A stretch of 36,784 nt of DNA from Candidatus Chloroploca mongolica. GTDB lineage: Bacteria > Chloroflexota > Chloroflexia > Chloroflexales > Chloroflexaceae. Under the pieces are notes generated by a model, which was not told the DNA's origin, did not search any database, and was given only the letters and a program-made list of their open reading frames with translations. The position numbers were made by a program, and so were the translations under genes. Shown piece by piece: positions 7,883-15,510 of this stretch (position 1 is the stretch's first letter; each line of letters opens with the position of its first letter). The DNA is taken from assembly GCF_004762035.2 (NCBI RefSeq), contig NZ_SIJK02000051.1, positions 1-36,784 on the forward strand, read 5' to 3'.

Positions 7883-8659
7883 TCACTCCTCGCCCCGGGC
7901 CTGATCCGCCGCCCGGAGCAGTTCCAGCGCACGCTGCTGGCGTTCAACACTGGTGGCCCCGCAGGCGTGGCCGAGCGTGCCGCCGAAGTTGCCGTCGATG
8001 ACCGGCACACAGGTGAGTGCTGGGGCGACGGGGGCCGCTGGCGGCGGCGGCGGGGCCGGGCGCGGGGTCGCGGTCGGCAGCGGGGTGGCGGTCGGCGTCG
8101 CGGTCGGTGGCCCGCTGCCGGTGAGTTCCCAGGCCCGAATCCAGACGGTGCCGGAGCCGTCAGCGGCGATGCGCAGCCAGCCGTCCTGGGTGGCGAGGGT
8201 GGTGTAGGGGCGGCCGGGTTCCAAGGCCCCCACAGCGACACCCTCGGGGGCGGCGAAGGCGACGACGGCGCGGGGCAGGACGTGGCGGGCCGTGGTCGCG
8301 GCGGGCGGCGGGGCCGGGTTCGTGGCGACGGGCGGCGCAGCGGGGTGCGGGCGCGGCCAGGTGGCCCAGAGGCCGCCGCCGAGCAGGAGGCAGGCCAGCG
8401 CGACGGCCAGAATGAGCCGGGCATGGCGGCGCGGGCCAGCCGGGGCGGTCGTTGCGCCAGGCCGGAGCATGCCGAAGGGCGTGGGCGCGTCGGCATGGCG
8501 GGCGGGCGCGGGCGCTCGTGCGGCGGGCGGGGCGTGGGCGCTCGGCGGCGGGTCACTGGTGGGGGCAGCGGCGTCCGCTGGCGGCGGCGGGTCGCCGTCG
8601 CCAAACAAGGGGCCGACGATGATGCGGCCATCGGCCCCGCGGGGGGGAACATAGCCCAT
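7883..8659 (-). CDS. Membrane-anchored SH3-like domain protein, Pro-rich
   Basis: The protein is 258 aa. ATG at 8659 has AAAGGAG eight bases upstream, and the upstream gene's stop lies one base away, so the two are translationally coupled. Residues 1-80 are Pro/Ala-rich and probably cytoplasmic. Residues 81-101 (LILAVALACLLLGGGLW) are one transmembrane helix. Residues ~132-180 (AVVAFAAPEGVAVGALEPGR to TVWIRAWEL) look like a bacterial SH3 (SH3b) fold. A PTATPTATPLPTATP linker (186-200) and a C-terminal region with two cysteines (217, 233) and GNFGGTLGHACGAT follow. SH3b domains outside the membrane usually bind peptides or cell-wall material. Its partner is probably the four-helix membrane protein of the same operon. 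The biological process is not recognised. Confidence 0.65.
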   Translation of the reverse strand: MGYVPPRGADGRIIVGPLFGDGDPPPPADAAAPTSDPPPSAHAPPAARAPAPARHADAPTPFGMLRPGATTAPAGPRRHARLILAVALACLLLGGGLWATWPRPHPAAPPVATNPAPPPAATTARHVLPRAVVAFAAPEGVAVGALEPGRPYTTLATQDGWLRIAADGSGTVWIRAWELTGSGPPTATPTATPLPTATPRPAPPPPPAAPVAPALTCVPVIDGNFGGTLGHACGATSVERQQRALELLRAADQARGEE

Positions 8660-8660
8660 G

Positions 8661-9833
8661 TTAGACGCTCCTTTCGGGGGTGGCCCAGGCGTAGTGGAAG
8701 GCGGGGTCGCTGAGTTCGATCAGGTGGCCTTCGCTGCGCCAGGTGCGGATCAAGGCGGTGGCCTTGGTTTTCTGCACGGACAAGACGGTTTCGAGTTGGG
8801 CGCGCGACCATGCGCCGCTGAGTTCGCGTTGGGCGACGGCGAGCGCGGTCGCGGTGGAGGGAGCCGGGCTGGACGCGGGCGGGCTGGACGCGGGCGGGCT
8901 GGACGCGGGCGGGCTGGACGCGGGCCGGGGCGGTTCGTGGCGGGCCGCTGGTTCGGCTGGTGCGGCTGTTTCGCTCGGGACGGTCAGTGGCGTGGTCAGT
9001 GGCGCGGCAGGCGGTGGTGCCACCGCATCCGGAGCCTCCGCGTAGGCCGCGTTGACCGGCGTGACGAGCTGTTCCATCGCGTACGTCAGGCGGTCGTACT
9101 GGTCGAGCAGGTGGTCGTCGTCGAGCAGCGGCGTGCCGGTGTCAATGCCGGTCAGCAAGCGCATCTGGGCGGCGACCTGGCTGATCGCCTCGTTCTCGGC
9201 GCGTTGCATCGCGATCAAGGTTCCCGCTAATTCGGCGCGTTCGGCGGCGGTGGTGTTGGCCAAGCCCCGCTTGAGCAGGTGCATGGCGCGGGCGTACTGG
9301 ATGCGGGCCGCCATCAGATTGGCCTGCTGCGCGGCGCGTAAGCGCTTGACCTGCTGGGCCTGGACGATCTCCGCGACCCACTGGTCGGGGGCCATTTGCA
9401 CCCACGATAAGGCGGGTACGACGACAAAGACAATGAGCGTGCCAATTGCCAGCGGCAGGTCTTGGCCCGCCGCGACGGTCACGGGCCGGGTTTGCCACCA
9501 GGCCCAGACCGCCACGAAGCCGTGATAAACCATGAAGACGGCGGCCCCCAGCGCAATCGCGTGGCCGAAGGTGCGCCAGCGGGTTTCGGCGAGCAACATG
9601 CCTGCGGGCGTGCCAGGAAAGAGCATGCTGATCAGCATGGGCAAGACCACGGCGTAGGCCAGCGCAAAGGCCGCGGTGAGCACAAGCTCGGTGAGCATGC
9701 TGGGGGTGATCATGAGCCAGAAGAAATGCATCCACCAGAGCAGCCCGGCGAGCAGGCCCACCCAGGCGGCGAGGTCAAGGATGCGCGTCGCGGTCGGGGC
9801 GCGACGCAGACGGGCGGCGGGATCATGGTGCAT
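8661..9833 (-). CDS. Four-helix membrane protein with C-terminal winged-helix-like domain, function unknown
   Basis: The protein is 390 aa. Start ATG 9833 (MHHDPAARLRRAP) has GGAGG about eight bases upstream. The same frame is open for another 179 codons upstream through 105-bp repeats, but those read as low complexity and are not included. Hydrophobic helices lie at ~18-42, 49-72, 90-113 and 126-147. They are followed by a long charged helical segment (~150-255, with QAQQVKRLRAAQQANLMAAR), a Pro/Ser linker containing PASSP repeats (from a 15-bp tandem repeat at 8866-8925), and a terminal ~60 residues (SRAQLETVLSVQKTKATALI) resembling a winged helix. It forms an operon with the SH3-like gene. 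The layout resembles proteins of integrative elements, but I recognise no family. Confidence 0.6.
   Translation of the reverse strand: MHHDPAARLRRAPTATRILDLAAWVGLLAGLLWWMHFFWLMITPSMLTELVLTAAFALAYAVVLPMLISMLFPGTPAGMLLAETRWRTFGHAIALGAAVFMVYHGFVAVWAWWQTRPVTVAAGQDLPLAIGTLIVFVVVPALSWVQMAPDQWVAEIVQAQQVKRLRAAQQANLMAARIQYARAMHLLKRGLANTTAAERAELAGTLIAMQRAENEAISQVAAQMRLLTGIDTGTPLLDDDHLLDQYDRLTYAMEQLVTPVNAAYAEAPDAVAPPPAAPLTTPLTVPSETAAPAEPAARHEPPRPASSPPASSPPASSPPASSPAPSTATALAVAQRELSGAWSRAQLETVLSVQKTKATALIRTWRSEGHLIELSDPAFHYAWATPERSV
8866..8925. repeat. 15-bp tandem repeat, four units, coding
   Basis: GGGCTGGACGCGGGC is repeated four times exactly at 8866, 8881, 8896 and 8911. On the minus strand it encodes repeated PASSP in the linker of the four-helix membrane protein. 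The unit is a multiple of three, so copy-number changes keep the frame. Confidence 0.9.
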
Positions 9834-9858
9834 AGGAGCGCCTCCAAGGGTGTGGTAT

Positions 9859-10173
9859 GGCAAGGCCCCCCTGGGCAGGGGGGTGGTCAGGTCGGGCGTG
9901 CCCAGGGTAGGGCTGACCAGCGACAGGATGGGCGGAACGAGCGAGCGACCAGGGGAGTGATCGGGCAACGCCCCCCTGGGCAGGGGGGTGGTCAGGTCGG
10001 GCGTGCCCAGGGTAGGGCTGACCAGCGGCAGGATGGGCGGAACGAGCGAGCGACCAGGCGTGGGGCATGGCAACGCCCCCCTGGGCAGGCGGCGAGCGCC
10101 CCGCCAGAGGGTCAGGCCGGGCCAGCCCAGGCATGGGCTGACCAGCGACAGGATGGGTGCAACGAGCGAACAA
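9859..10173. repeat. Three tandem 105-bp repeats upstream of the membrane operon
   Basis: Units begin at 9859, 9964 and 10069 with GGCAAnGCCCCCCTGGGCAG. The first two are nearly identical and the third is diverged around 10090-10130. Units 1 and 2 contain the palindrome CCCCCCTGGGCAGGGGGG (9866-9883, 9971-9988), followed by a shared GGGCTGACCAGCG block. They sit directly upstream of the ATG at 9833. They could be operator or iteron-like binding sites, an untranslated RNA, or (105 = 35 codons, frame open) a repeated N-terminal peptide. Nothing decides between these. Confidence 0.8.
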
Positions 10174-10643
10174 CCGCAGGGAGGTGGGCGAACCTCCGCG
10201 ACGGGTAAGGGGCACCAGGGCGGGGGCGGCAGGCTGCCGCCAGCGTGGGGGAGCCAGGGCGCGACCCTGGCCCAAGGATGCCGCTGCTGGCCGCAGCGCA
10301 CCCGCCCTGAGGCAGCGCAACCCACGGACGCCCGGCGCCCTCCTCGCCGGAGGCCGCGCACGAGCGCCACGGGGACAAACCGCAGAGAACACGGCGACCT
10401 CCGGCGCGAGCCAGGAGAGAAATGACAAGCCCCTGGAACGAATACAGCACCTCAACGCCTGCTACGTTGCGGGGCAACGCGGCAACGGGGTGCTGCTGGA
10501 GGACGCCGCACAGTGTGGTACCATGCAGCCCAGCCGCACCGCCTGCTCATCCCAGGTGGTGAGGTTAGCAGCCGTCAGGTGTTACCAGCACCTGGCGGTT
10601 GCGTCATTTCATAGCTCTATATTATCCAAGAAAGTGGATACGG
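10174..10643. other. Gene-poor GC-rich intergenic stretch
   Basis: No supported gene is seen here. Long frames exist on both strands but are compositionally biased (Arg/Ala/Pro) and match nothing I recognise. Composition falls toward AT after about 10600. A hairpin is present at 10572-10598. Confidence 0.4.
10572..10598. terminator. 10-bp stem-loop, possible terminator
   Basis: CCGTCAGGTG (10572-10581) pairs with CACCTGGCGG (10589-10598) around loop TTACCAG, with one G-T pair. It lies 45 bases past the end of the minus-strand HTH gene. The T-run is poor on both strands, so terminator function is uncertain. Confidence 0.35.
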
Positions 10644-10892
10644 TCAAGAGGGTGGACGATATTTCTTGGGGATACTTTTGGTATCACGTGAGGCCAGATA
10701 CGCATCAACCGCCGCATGAGTTGTCACCCATTGCGACCCAAGCTTCTTGGCGCGGAGGCGACCATGCCGGGCATAGGTCAACAATGAATGCCGCGCCAGA
10801 CCAGCGTAGTCCGCTGCCTCGGCTATGGAAATCAACTCACCGACTTTTAGCGGGTCGATGGAGTCACCAGGGGATGTTTCGTCGCCAGACAT
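10644..10892 (-). CDS. Excisionase/MerR-like helix-turn-helix protein
   Basis: This 82-aa protein is read from ATG 10892 (MSGDETSPGDSIDPLKVGEL). Starts at 10934 or 10997 are possible, but none has a strong ribosome site. The core ISIAEAADYAGLARHSLLTY followed by ARHGRLRAKKLGSQWVTTHA is the DNA-binding fold shared by excisionases and MerR-type regulators (HTH_17 pattern: helix-turn-helix, then a wing ending in W and an AAVDAYL helix). Such proteins act as recombination directionality factors or as small repressors. No integrase is in the window. It lies between the membrane operon and the CRISPR array. Excisionase versus regulator cannot be settled from sequence. Confidence 0.7.
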   Translation of the reverse strand: MSGDETSPGDSIDPLKVGELISIAEAADYAGLARHSLLTYARHGRLRAKKLGSQWVTTHAAVDAYLASRDTKSIPKKYRPPS

Positions 10893-11005
10893 TGCGTTCG
10901 TTGCACTCCGCACGGCATTGCTTCGTGCGCCCATGGTAGTTGCTGCGCCGCCGCGAGTCAAGTAGGGGACAACGCGCCGTCTTGACGTTGCCCCCATGCT
11001 ACCGA

Positions 11006-11339
11006 CGGTTCACCCCCGCAGGCGCGGGGACAACAAGATCACAAACAGGTTGCCCGCCCCGGTGTTCGGTTCACCCCCGCAGGCGCGGGGACAACACCGG
11101 CACGCTGTTCCCCTAGGTGCTCAGCGACGGTTCACCCCCGCAGGCGCGGGGACAATGACTACGAGACGGGCGAGCCGTACCCCGTCATCGGTTCACCCCC
11201 GCAGGCGCGGGGACAATGACTACGAGACGGGCGAGCCGTACCCCGTCATCGGTTCACCCCCGCAGGCGCGGGGACAATGAGCATCAACACCCTGGAGGGC
11301 TAAGATGTATCGGTTCACCCCCGCAGGCGCGGGGACAAT
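11006..11339 (+). CRISPR. CRISPR array, type I-E-like repeat, 6 repeats and 5 spacers, one spacer duplicated
   Basis: Repeats of 29 bases start at 11006, 11067, 11128, 11189, 11250 and 11311. Each begins CGGTTCACCCCCGC and ends GCGGGGACAA plus C (first two) or T (last four); the inner CCCCGC/GCGGGG arms form the crRNA hairpin. All spacers are 32 bases, typical of type I-E. The spacers at 11157-11188 and 11218-11249 are identical, so one repeat-spacer unit was duplicated. By analogy with E. coli I-E repeats, the crRNA would be read on the plus strand with the leader on the left, but the left flank is not AT-rich, so orientation is uncertain. No cas genes are in the window. Confidence 0.97.
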
Positions 11340-11624
11340 GACTACCTTGCAAGGCATTCTAATGCGATTCATCGATAAAAACAAGCCCTGAAGTCATTTT
11401 CCGCATTCGGGCGGTGTCGATCTGAACCGTCGAGGGGCGGCAGCACATCCCCTACCGCCGACTGCCCCACCTACGCGATGACCACGCAGCGGGTGCATAG
11501 CCATATGGAGCAGAGAAACGGAGAAGCATAGTGCGCTTTGCCTGAGCTTTTCTGTGTAATTAATCACACTAAAAAACGATACTGTGTACTATGACCAGAA
11601 TGACAGCAAAGAGCTATTGACGTA
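11340..11624. other. Intergenic region upstream of the DISARM cluster
   Basis: No convincing gene is present. It contains the end of the CRISPR flank, which becomes AT-richer after 11520, the CRP/FNR-like palindrome at 11553-11568 and a possible -10 TACTAT at 11587-11592. It is the likely promoter region of the defence cluster. Confidence 0.5.
11553..11568 (+). promoter_or_regulatory. CRP/FNR-family-like operator upstream of DISARM
   Basis: TGTGTAATTAATCACA matches the CRP consensus TGTGA-N6-TCACA with one mismatch and is a near-palindrome. A -10-like TACTAT lies 18 bases downstream (11587-11592). This would suit activation by a CRP/FNR-family factor. The call rests on the motif alone. Confidence 0.4.
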
Positions 11625-11777
11625 ATGGCTCCCCAGGCTTACACTTTGCATATCATGATCGTGAGGTGTCGCTATGCGTCTGCGCGGGCCATTGCTGAGG
11701 CGCTGGTAGGCAAAGAAGGCGATGTTGCGGGTATTCTCGAGCGCTATTTCGATGGAGAGCGATCCGCCGATGCCTAA
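11625..11777 (+). CDS. Small hypothetical protein overlapping the drmD start
   Basis: This is a 50-aa frame (MAPQAYTLHIMIVRCRYASA) ending at TAA 11775-11777, with a possible inner start at 11655. The C-terminal half (ARAIAEALVGKEGDVAGILE) looks protein-like (amphipathic, normal composition). Its stop overlaps ATG 11770 of drmD by eight bases, a coupling-like arrangement. No clear ribosome site and no family is recognised. It may be the remnant of a longer gene or a leader peptide. Confidence 0.3.
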   Translation: MAPQAYTLHIMIVRCRYASARAIAEALVGKEGDVAGILERYFDGERSADA

Positions 11778-14700
11778 CCGCATCGTTGCAAAACATGAGT
11801 CGAGACCATTGATGCCTGTTGTCACTGGAACGTCACTCCCTGAGCAGGGCCAACTCGTCGAGGTTCGTAATCGCCGCTACGTCGTTGCCGAGGTGGTGAA
11901 GAGCAGTCGGCAGCGCAGTCTCCTCGACGCCGGCCTCCTCGGCGCTCAGCACCTTGTCACGTTGACCTCGGTTGAGGATGACGCGCTCGGTGAGGATCTG
12001 CGGGTCATTTGGGAGCTCGAACCTGGGGCGCGCGTCTACGACCAGCGGTCGCTCCCCACTCCCACAGGCTTCGATGCCCCTGAGCGTCTCGATGCCTTCC
12101 TCAACGCGGTGCGCTGGGGCGCCGCTTCCTCGGCTGACGTGCGCGGCCTCCAGGCACCATTTCGCAGCGGCATCACGATTGAGGACTACCAGCTCGATCC
12201 GGTCGCCCGCGCGATTCAGATGCCGCGCGTCAACCTGCTCATCGCCGATGACGTTGGCCTCGGCAAGACCATCGAGGCTGGCCTGGTCGTTCAGGAGTTG
12301 ATCATCCGCCACCGCGCCCGCCGCATCCTGATCGTCTGTCCCTCGGCGCTCCAGATCCAGTGGCGCGATCAGATGCGCGAGAAGTTCGGCCTGGATTTTC
12401 GGATTGTCGATAGCGAGCTGATGCGCGAACTGCGCCGCTCTCGCGGCATCCACGTGAATCCCTGGGGGCACTTCCCGCGCCTCATCACCTCCATCGATTA
12501 CCTCAAGCGTGACCAGCCGATGCGCCTGTTCCGCGAGACGCTCCCCGCTACCGGCGAACTGGCTTACCCGCGTACCTACGACCTGCTCATCGTCGATGAG
12601 GCCCACAACGTGGCGCCTTCCGGTGTCGGCAACTACGCGATTGATTCGCTGCGCACCACCGCCATCCGCACCCTGACCCCGCACTTCGAGCATAAGCTCT
12701 TCCTTACCGCCACACCGCACAACGGCTACGCGGAGAGCTTCTCCGCCCTGTTGGAGCTGCTCGATAATCAGCGCTTCGCCCGCGGCGTCCCGCCCGACCG
12801 CACAATGCTCCAGAGCGTAATGATTCGCCGGCTTAAGTCGGAGCTGACCTACGACTGGAACGACCGCCCGCGCTTCCCGCGGCGCGAGTTGCAGGCGATC
12901 GAGGTGTCCTACACCGATGAGGAGCGCCAGGCCCATCGCGACCTCCAGGCCTACACCCGGCTGCGCCGCCAGCACGCCGGCGACAGCGTCGAGCGCACGG
13001 CCACCGAGTTTGTGCTCAAGCTGCTCAAGAAGCGCCTGCTCTCCTCACCCGCCGCCTTCGCCACCACCATCGAGAAGCACCGCGCATCGCTGAACGAGGC
13101 GACCCGGCCCGAGCGCAGGGCGCATGCGCGTCGCCCCCAGGCCGGCATCCTCAAGGCGATGCTGGCCGAGGTCGAGGAGGGTTACGCCACCGACCAGGAG
13201 CAGCTTGAGGCCGAGAGCGACGCCATCGCGACCACGACGGCGCTCTTCCACGCGCCCACCCCGGAGGAGCGCGTGCTCCTCGACCGCATGCTGGCCTGGG
13301 CCACCGACGCCCGTCGGCGCCCCGACCGCAAGGCCCGCGCCCTGCTGGACTGGGTAAAGGGCATCGTGTGCCCGAACGGCCCGTGGACCGACCAGCGGGT
13401 GATCATTTTTAGCGAGTACCGCGACACCCAGCGGTGGCTCCAGGGCCTGCTCGCCGCCGAGAAGCTCACCGAGGGTGAGCGCCTGATGCTGCTCTTCGGC
13501 GGGATGAATGACGATGACCGCGAGCAGGTGAAGGCCGCCTTCCAGGCCAGCCCCGCCGTGAGCCCGGTGCGCATCCTGCTCGCCACCGACGCGGCCTCCG
13601 AGGGCATCGACCTCCAGCGCCACTGCCACCGGCTCGTCCACTACGAGATCCCCTGGAACCCCAATCGCATGGAGCAGCGCAACGGCCGCATCGACCGCCA
13701 CGGCCAGCGCGAGAACCCGCTGGTCTTTCACTTCGCCCCCGCTGGCTTTTCCCGGCTGCCAATCAGCCGTGATGTGCCGGTCGGCGAGCTGGAGGGCGAC
13801 CTGGAGTTCCTGATGCGGGCGGTGCAGAAGGTCGAGCAGATCCGCGAGGACCTGGGCAAGGTCGGGCCGGTGATCGCCGACCAGGTGACTGAGGCGATGC
13901 TCGGGACGCGCCGCCGCCTGGAGACGACCGAGGCCGAGCGCAAGGCCGAGCCCGGCCGGCGCATGGTCAAGTTTGAGCAGAACCTGAACGAGCAGATCAA
14001 GCGCCTCTATCAGCAGCTCCAAGAGAGCCGCCACGCGCTCCACCTGGCCCCCGAGAATGTCGAGGCGGTGGTGACAATCGCGCTGGAGTTGGCCGGGCAG
14101 TCGCCCCTGATCGAGGCAAAGCTACCGGGCGTCTGGCCCGACCCCACCGGCGAACGGCGGCGCTGCCCGGTGTTTCGCCTGCCGGTGCTGCGCGGGAGCT
14201 GGGAGGCCTGCGCCGAGGGGTTGCTCCACCCGCACACCCAGGCAGTACGGCCGATTGTCTTCGATCACGACCTGGCCAGGGGCCGCGACGACGTGGTGCT
14301 CGCCCACCTGAACCATCGGCTGGTGCAGATGTCGATGCGGCTGCTGCGCGCCGAGGTATGGAGCGGCGAGGGGCGCAAGAAGCTCAACCGCATCACCGCC
14401 CGCGTCGTTCCCGACCACCTGACGACGAATCCCCTGGCGATTGTCTACGGGCGCCTAGTGGTAATCGGCGGCGACAGCTACCGGCTGCACGAGGAACTGA
14501 TCGCGGCGGGCGGCGAGATCAGCCAGGGACGCTTCCGGCGCTGGAACGTGGGCCAGGTGCAGGGCGCGATCGAGGCGATGACAAGCCGCGAGGTCGGCGC
14601 GACGATGCAGGCGGATCTGGCCGCGCTCTGGCCGAGCATCGAGGGCAACGTGCAGACCGCACTGGCGGCGCGCGGGAAGGAGCGCGCCGAGAGCCTCCAG

Positions 14701-15015
14701 CGGCTCCTCGACGAGCGGCGCGACAAGGAGACCGCCGATATCACCCTCGTGCTAGAGGATCTGGAGCGCACCATCCGTGCCGAGTTGACCGAAGTCGAGA
14801 AACCGACCCAGCAACTCATGCTGCCCCTGGCAGAGTTCAGCACAGCCGAGCGTGAGCAGTACCGGCGCAATATCGACGCCCTGCGCCTGCGCCTTGACCA
14901 GATCCCGCGCGAACTAGAGCAGGAGACCAAGGGTATCGCCGCGCGCTACGCCGAGCCCCAGGCCCGCCTCTTCCCGGTGGCGGTGATGTTCCTCGTTCCT
15001 CAACGACTCGCGTAG
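11770..15015 (+). CDS. drmD: DrmD: SNF2-family helicase of class 1 DISARM
   Basis: The protein is 1081 aa from ATG 11770; ATGs at 11722 and 11812 are alternatives. GGAGAG about 12 bases upstream mildly favours 11770, and family-like sequence (LPEQGQLVEVRNRRYVVAEV) begins after 11812. The SF2 motifs are complete: Walker A ADDVGLGKT (Lys ~166), DEAH box VDEAHN (~276), TATPHNG, motif V LATDAASEGIDLQ, and motif VI NGRIDRHGQ (~637-646). A helical C-terminal third follows. SNF2 helicases translocate on double-stranded DNA. In class 1 DISARM, drmD stands at the head of the operon with drmMI and drmABC, and all four are found downstream here. The catalytic motifs look intact, so the gene is probably functional. 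Confidence 0.9.
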   Translation: MPNRIVAKHESRPLMPVVTGTSLPEQGQLVEVRNRRYVVAEVVKSSRQRSLLDAGLLGAQHLVTLTSVEDDALGEDLRVIWELEPGARVYDQRSLPTPTGFDAPERLDAFLNAVRWGAASSADVRGLQAPFRSGITIEDYQLDPVARAIQMPRVNLLIADDVGLGKTIEAGLVVQELIIRHRARRILIVCPSALQIQWRDQMREKFGLDFRIVDSELMRELRRSRGIHVNPWGHFPRLITSIDYLKRDQPMRLFRETLPATGELAYPRTYDLLIVDEAHNVAPSGVGNYAIDSLRTTAIRTLTPHFEHKLFLTATPHNGYAESFSALLELLDNQRFARGVPPDRTMLQSVMIRRLKSELTYDWNDRPRFPRRELQAIEVSYTDEERQAHRDLQAYTRLRRQHAGDSVERTATEFVLKLLKKRLLSSPAAFATTIEKHRASLNEATRPERRAHARRPQAGILKAMLAEVEEGYATDQEQLEAESDAIATTTALFHAPTPEERVLLDRMLAWATDARRRPDRKARALLDWVKGIVCPNGPWTDQRVIIFSEYRDTQRWLQGLLAAEKLTEGERLMLLFGGMNDDDREQVKAAFQASPAVSPVRILLATDAASEGIDLQRHCHRLVHYEIPWNPNRMEQRNGRIDRHGQRENPLVFHFAPAGFSRLPISRDVPVGELEGDLEFLMRAVQKVEQIREDLGKVGPVIADQVTEAMLGTRRRLETTEAERKAEPGRRMVKFEQNLNEQIKRLYQQLQESRHALHLAPENVEAVVTIALELAGQSPLIEAKLPGVWPDPTGERRRCPVFRLPVLRGSWEACAEGLLHPHTQAVRPIVFDHDLARGRDDVVLAHLNHRLVQMSMRLLRAEVWSGEGRKKLNRITARVVPDHLTTNPLAIVYGRLVVIGGDSYRLHEELIAAGGEISQGRFRRWNVGQVQGAIEAMTSREVGATMQADLAALWPSIEGNVQTALAARGKERAESLQRLLDERRDKETADITLVLEDLERTIRAELTEVEKPTQQLMLPLAEFSTAEREQYRRNIDALRLRLDQIPRELEQETKGIAARYAEPQARLFPVAVMFLVPQRLA

Positions 15016-15018
15016 GGA

Positions 15019-15482
15019 TCTCGCGCAAAGCCGCAAAGCCGCAAAGCCGCAGGAGAGCCTGGTACTATGACTGAGAATGAGATTGCAAAGCAGATTGTCG
15101 ATGCGGCATACCACATTCACGCACGCTTTGGGCCTGGACTGCTTGAGTCTGCGTATCAAGCCATGCTTGTGTACGAACTGCGGAAGCGCGGCTTGCGGGT
15201 GGCGTGTGAACAGCCTGTTCCGCTTCTCTATGATGGCCTTGAGCTGGAGATCGGCTTCCGGGCCGATATGATCGTGGAAGAGCGCGTCATCGTTGAGCTA
15301 AAGTCGGTCGAGGCGCTCTTGCCGGTGCACAAGAAGCAGCTTATCACCTATCTCAAGCTTGCGGATAAACGGCTTGGGCTGCTGATCAACTTTGGCGCAG
15401 CTTACATCAAGGACGGGATCGTCAGGTTAGTGAACGGTCTGCAAGAATAGCGGCTTGGCGTCTTCGCGGCTTTGCGCGAGAT
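15019..15482. repeat. 17-bp inverted repeat flanking the GxxExxY gene
   Basis: ATCTCGCGCAAAGCCGC begins at 15018/15019 on the plus strand, and its exact complement GCGGCTTTGCGCGAGAT ends at about 15482. The left side continues as repeated GCAAAGCC units, and the right side has further CTTTGCG words to about 15500. The arms lie immediately outside the GxxExxY coding region, so gene plus arms look like a discrete cassette. Confidence 0.75.
15067..15450 (+). CDS. GxxExxY family protein
   Basis: This 127-aa protein starts MTENEIAKQIVDAAYHIHAR; GGAGAG lies about 9 bases upstream of ATG 15067. The signature GPGLLESAY (G-x-x-E-x-x-Y) is at ~22-30, followed by GFRADMIVEERVIVELKSVE and LITYLKLADKRLGLLINFG, the rest of the GxxExxY family pattern. 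The ELK segment resembles a PD-(D/E)XK nuclease core, and the family is often assigned to that superfamily, but its function is unproven. It sits between drmD and drmMI, where class 1 DISARM does not need a gene, and is bracketed by CGCAAAG inverted repeats. A self-contained mobile or selfish cassette is therefore more likely than a DISARM part. Confidence 0.85.
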   Translation: MTENEIAKQIVDAAYHIHARFGPGLLESAYQAMLVYELRKRGLRVACEQPVPLLYDGLELEIGFRADMIVEERVIVELKSVEALLPVHKKQLITYLKLADKRLGLLINFGAAYIKDGIVRLVNGLQE

Positions 15483-15510
15483 GCGCTGCGCCTTTGCGTG
15501 AGATATACCT

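Noticed and set aside
7679-8713. Plus-strand frame of 344 codons in the SH3-like gene
   Set aside because: It is a Gly/Arg low-complexity shadow of the minus-strand gene, which has a transmembrane helix, an SH3-like fold and a good ribosome site.
9462-10455. Long open frames on both strands through the 105-bp repeats
   Set aside because: Their proteins are Arg/Gly/Pro-biased repeats that follow the DNA repeat. They overlap the better-supported membrane gene or lack ribosome sites.
11340-11400. A seventh, degenerate CRISPR repeat after 11339
   Set aside because: The sequence after the last repeat shares only GACTAC with a spacer start and has no repeat-like arms.
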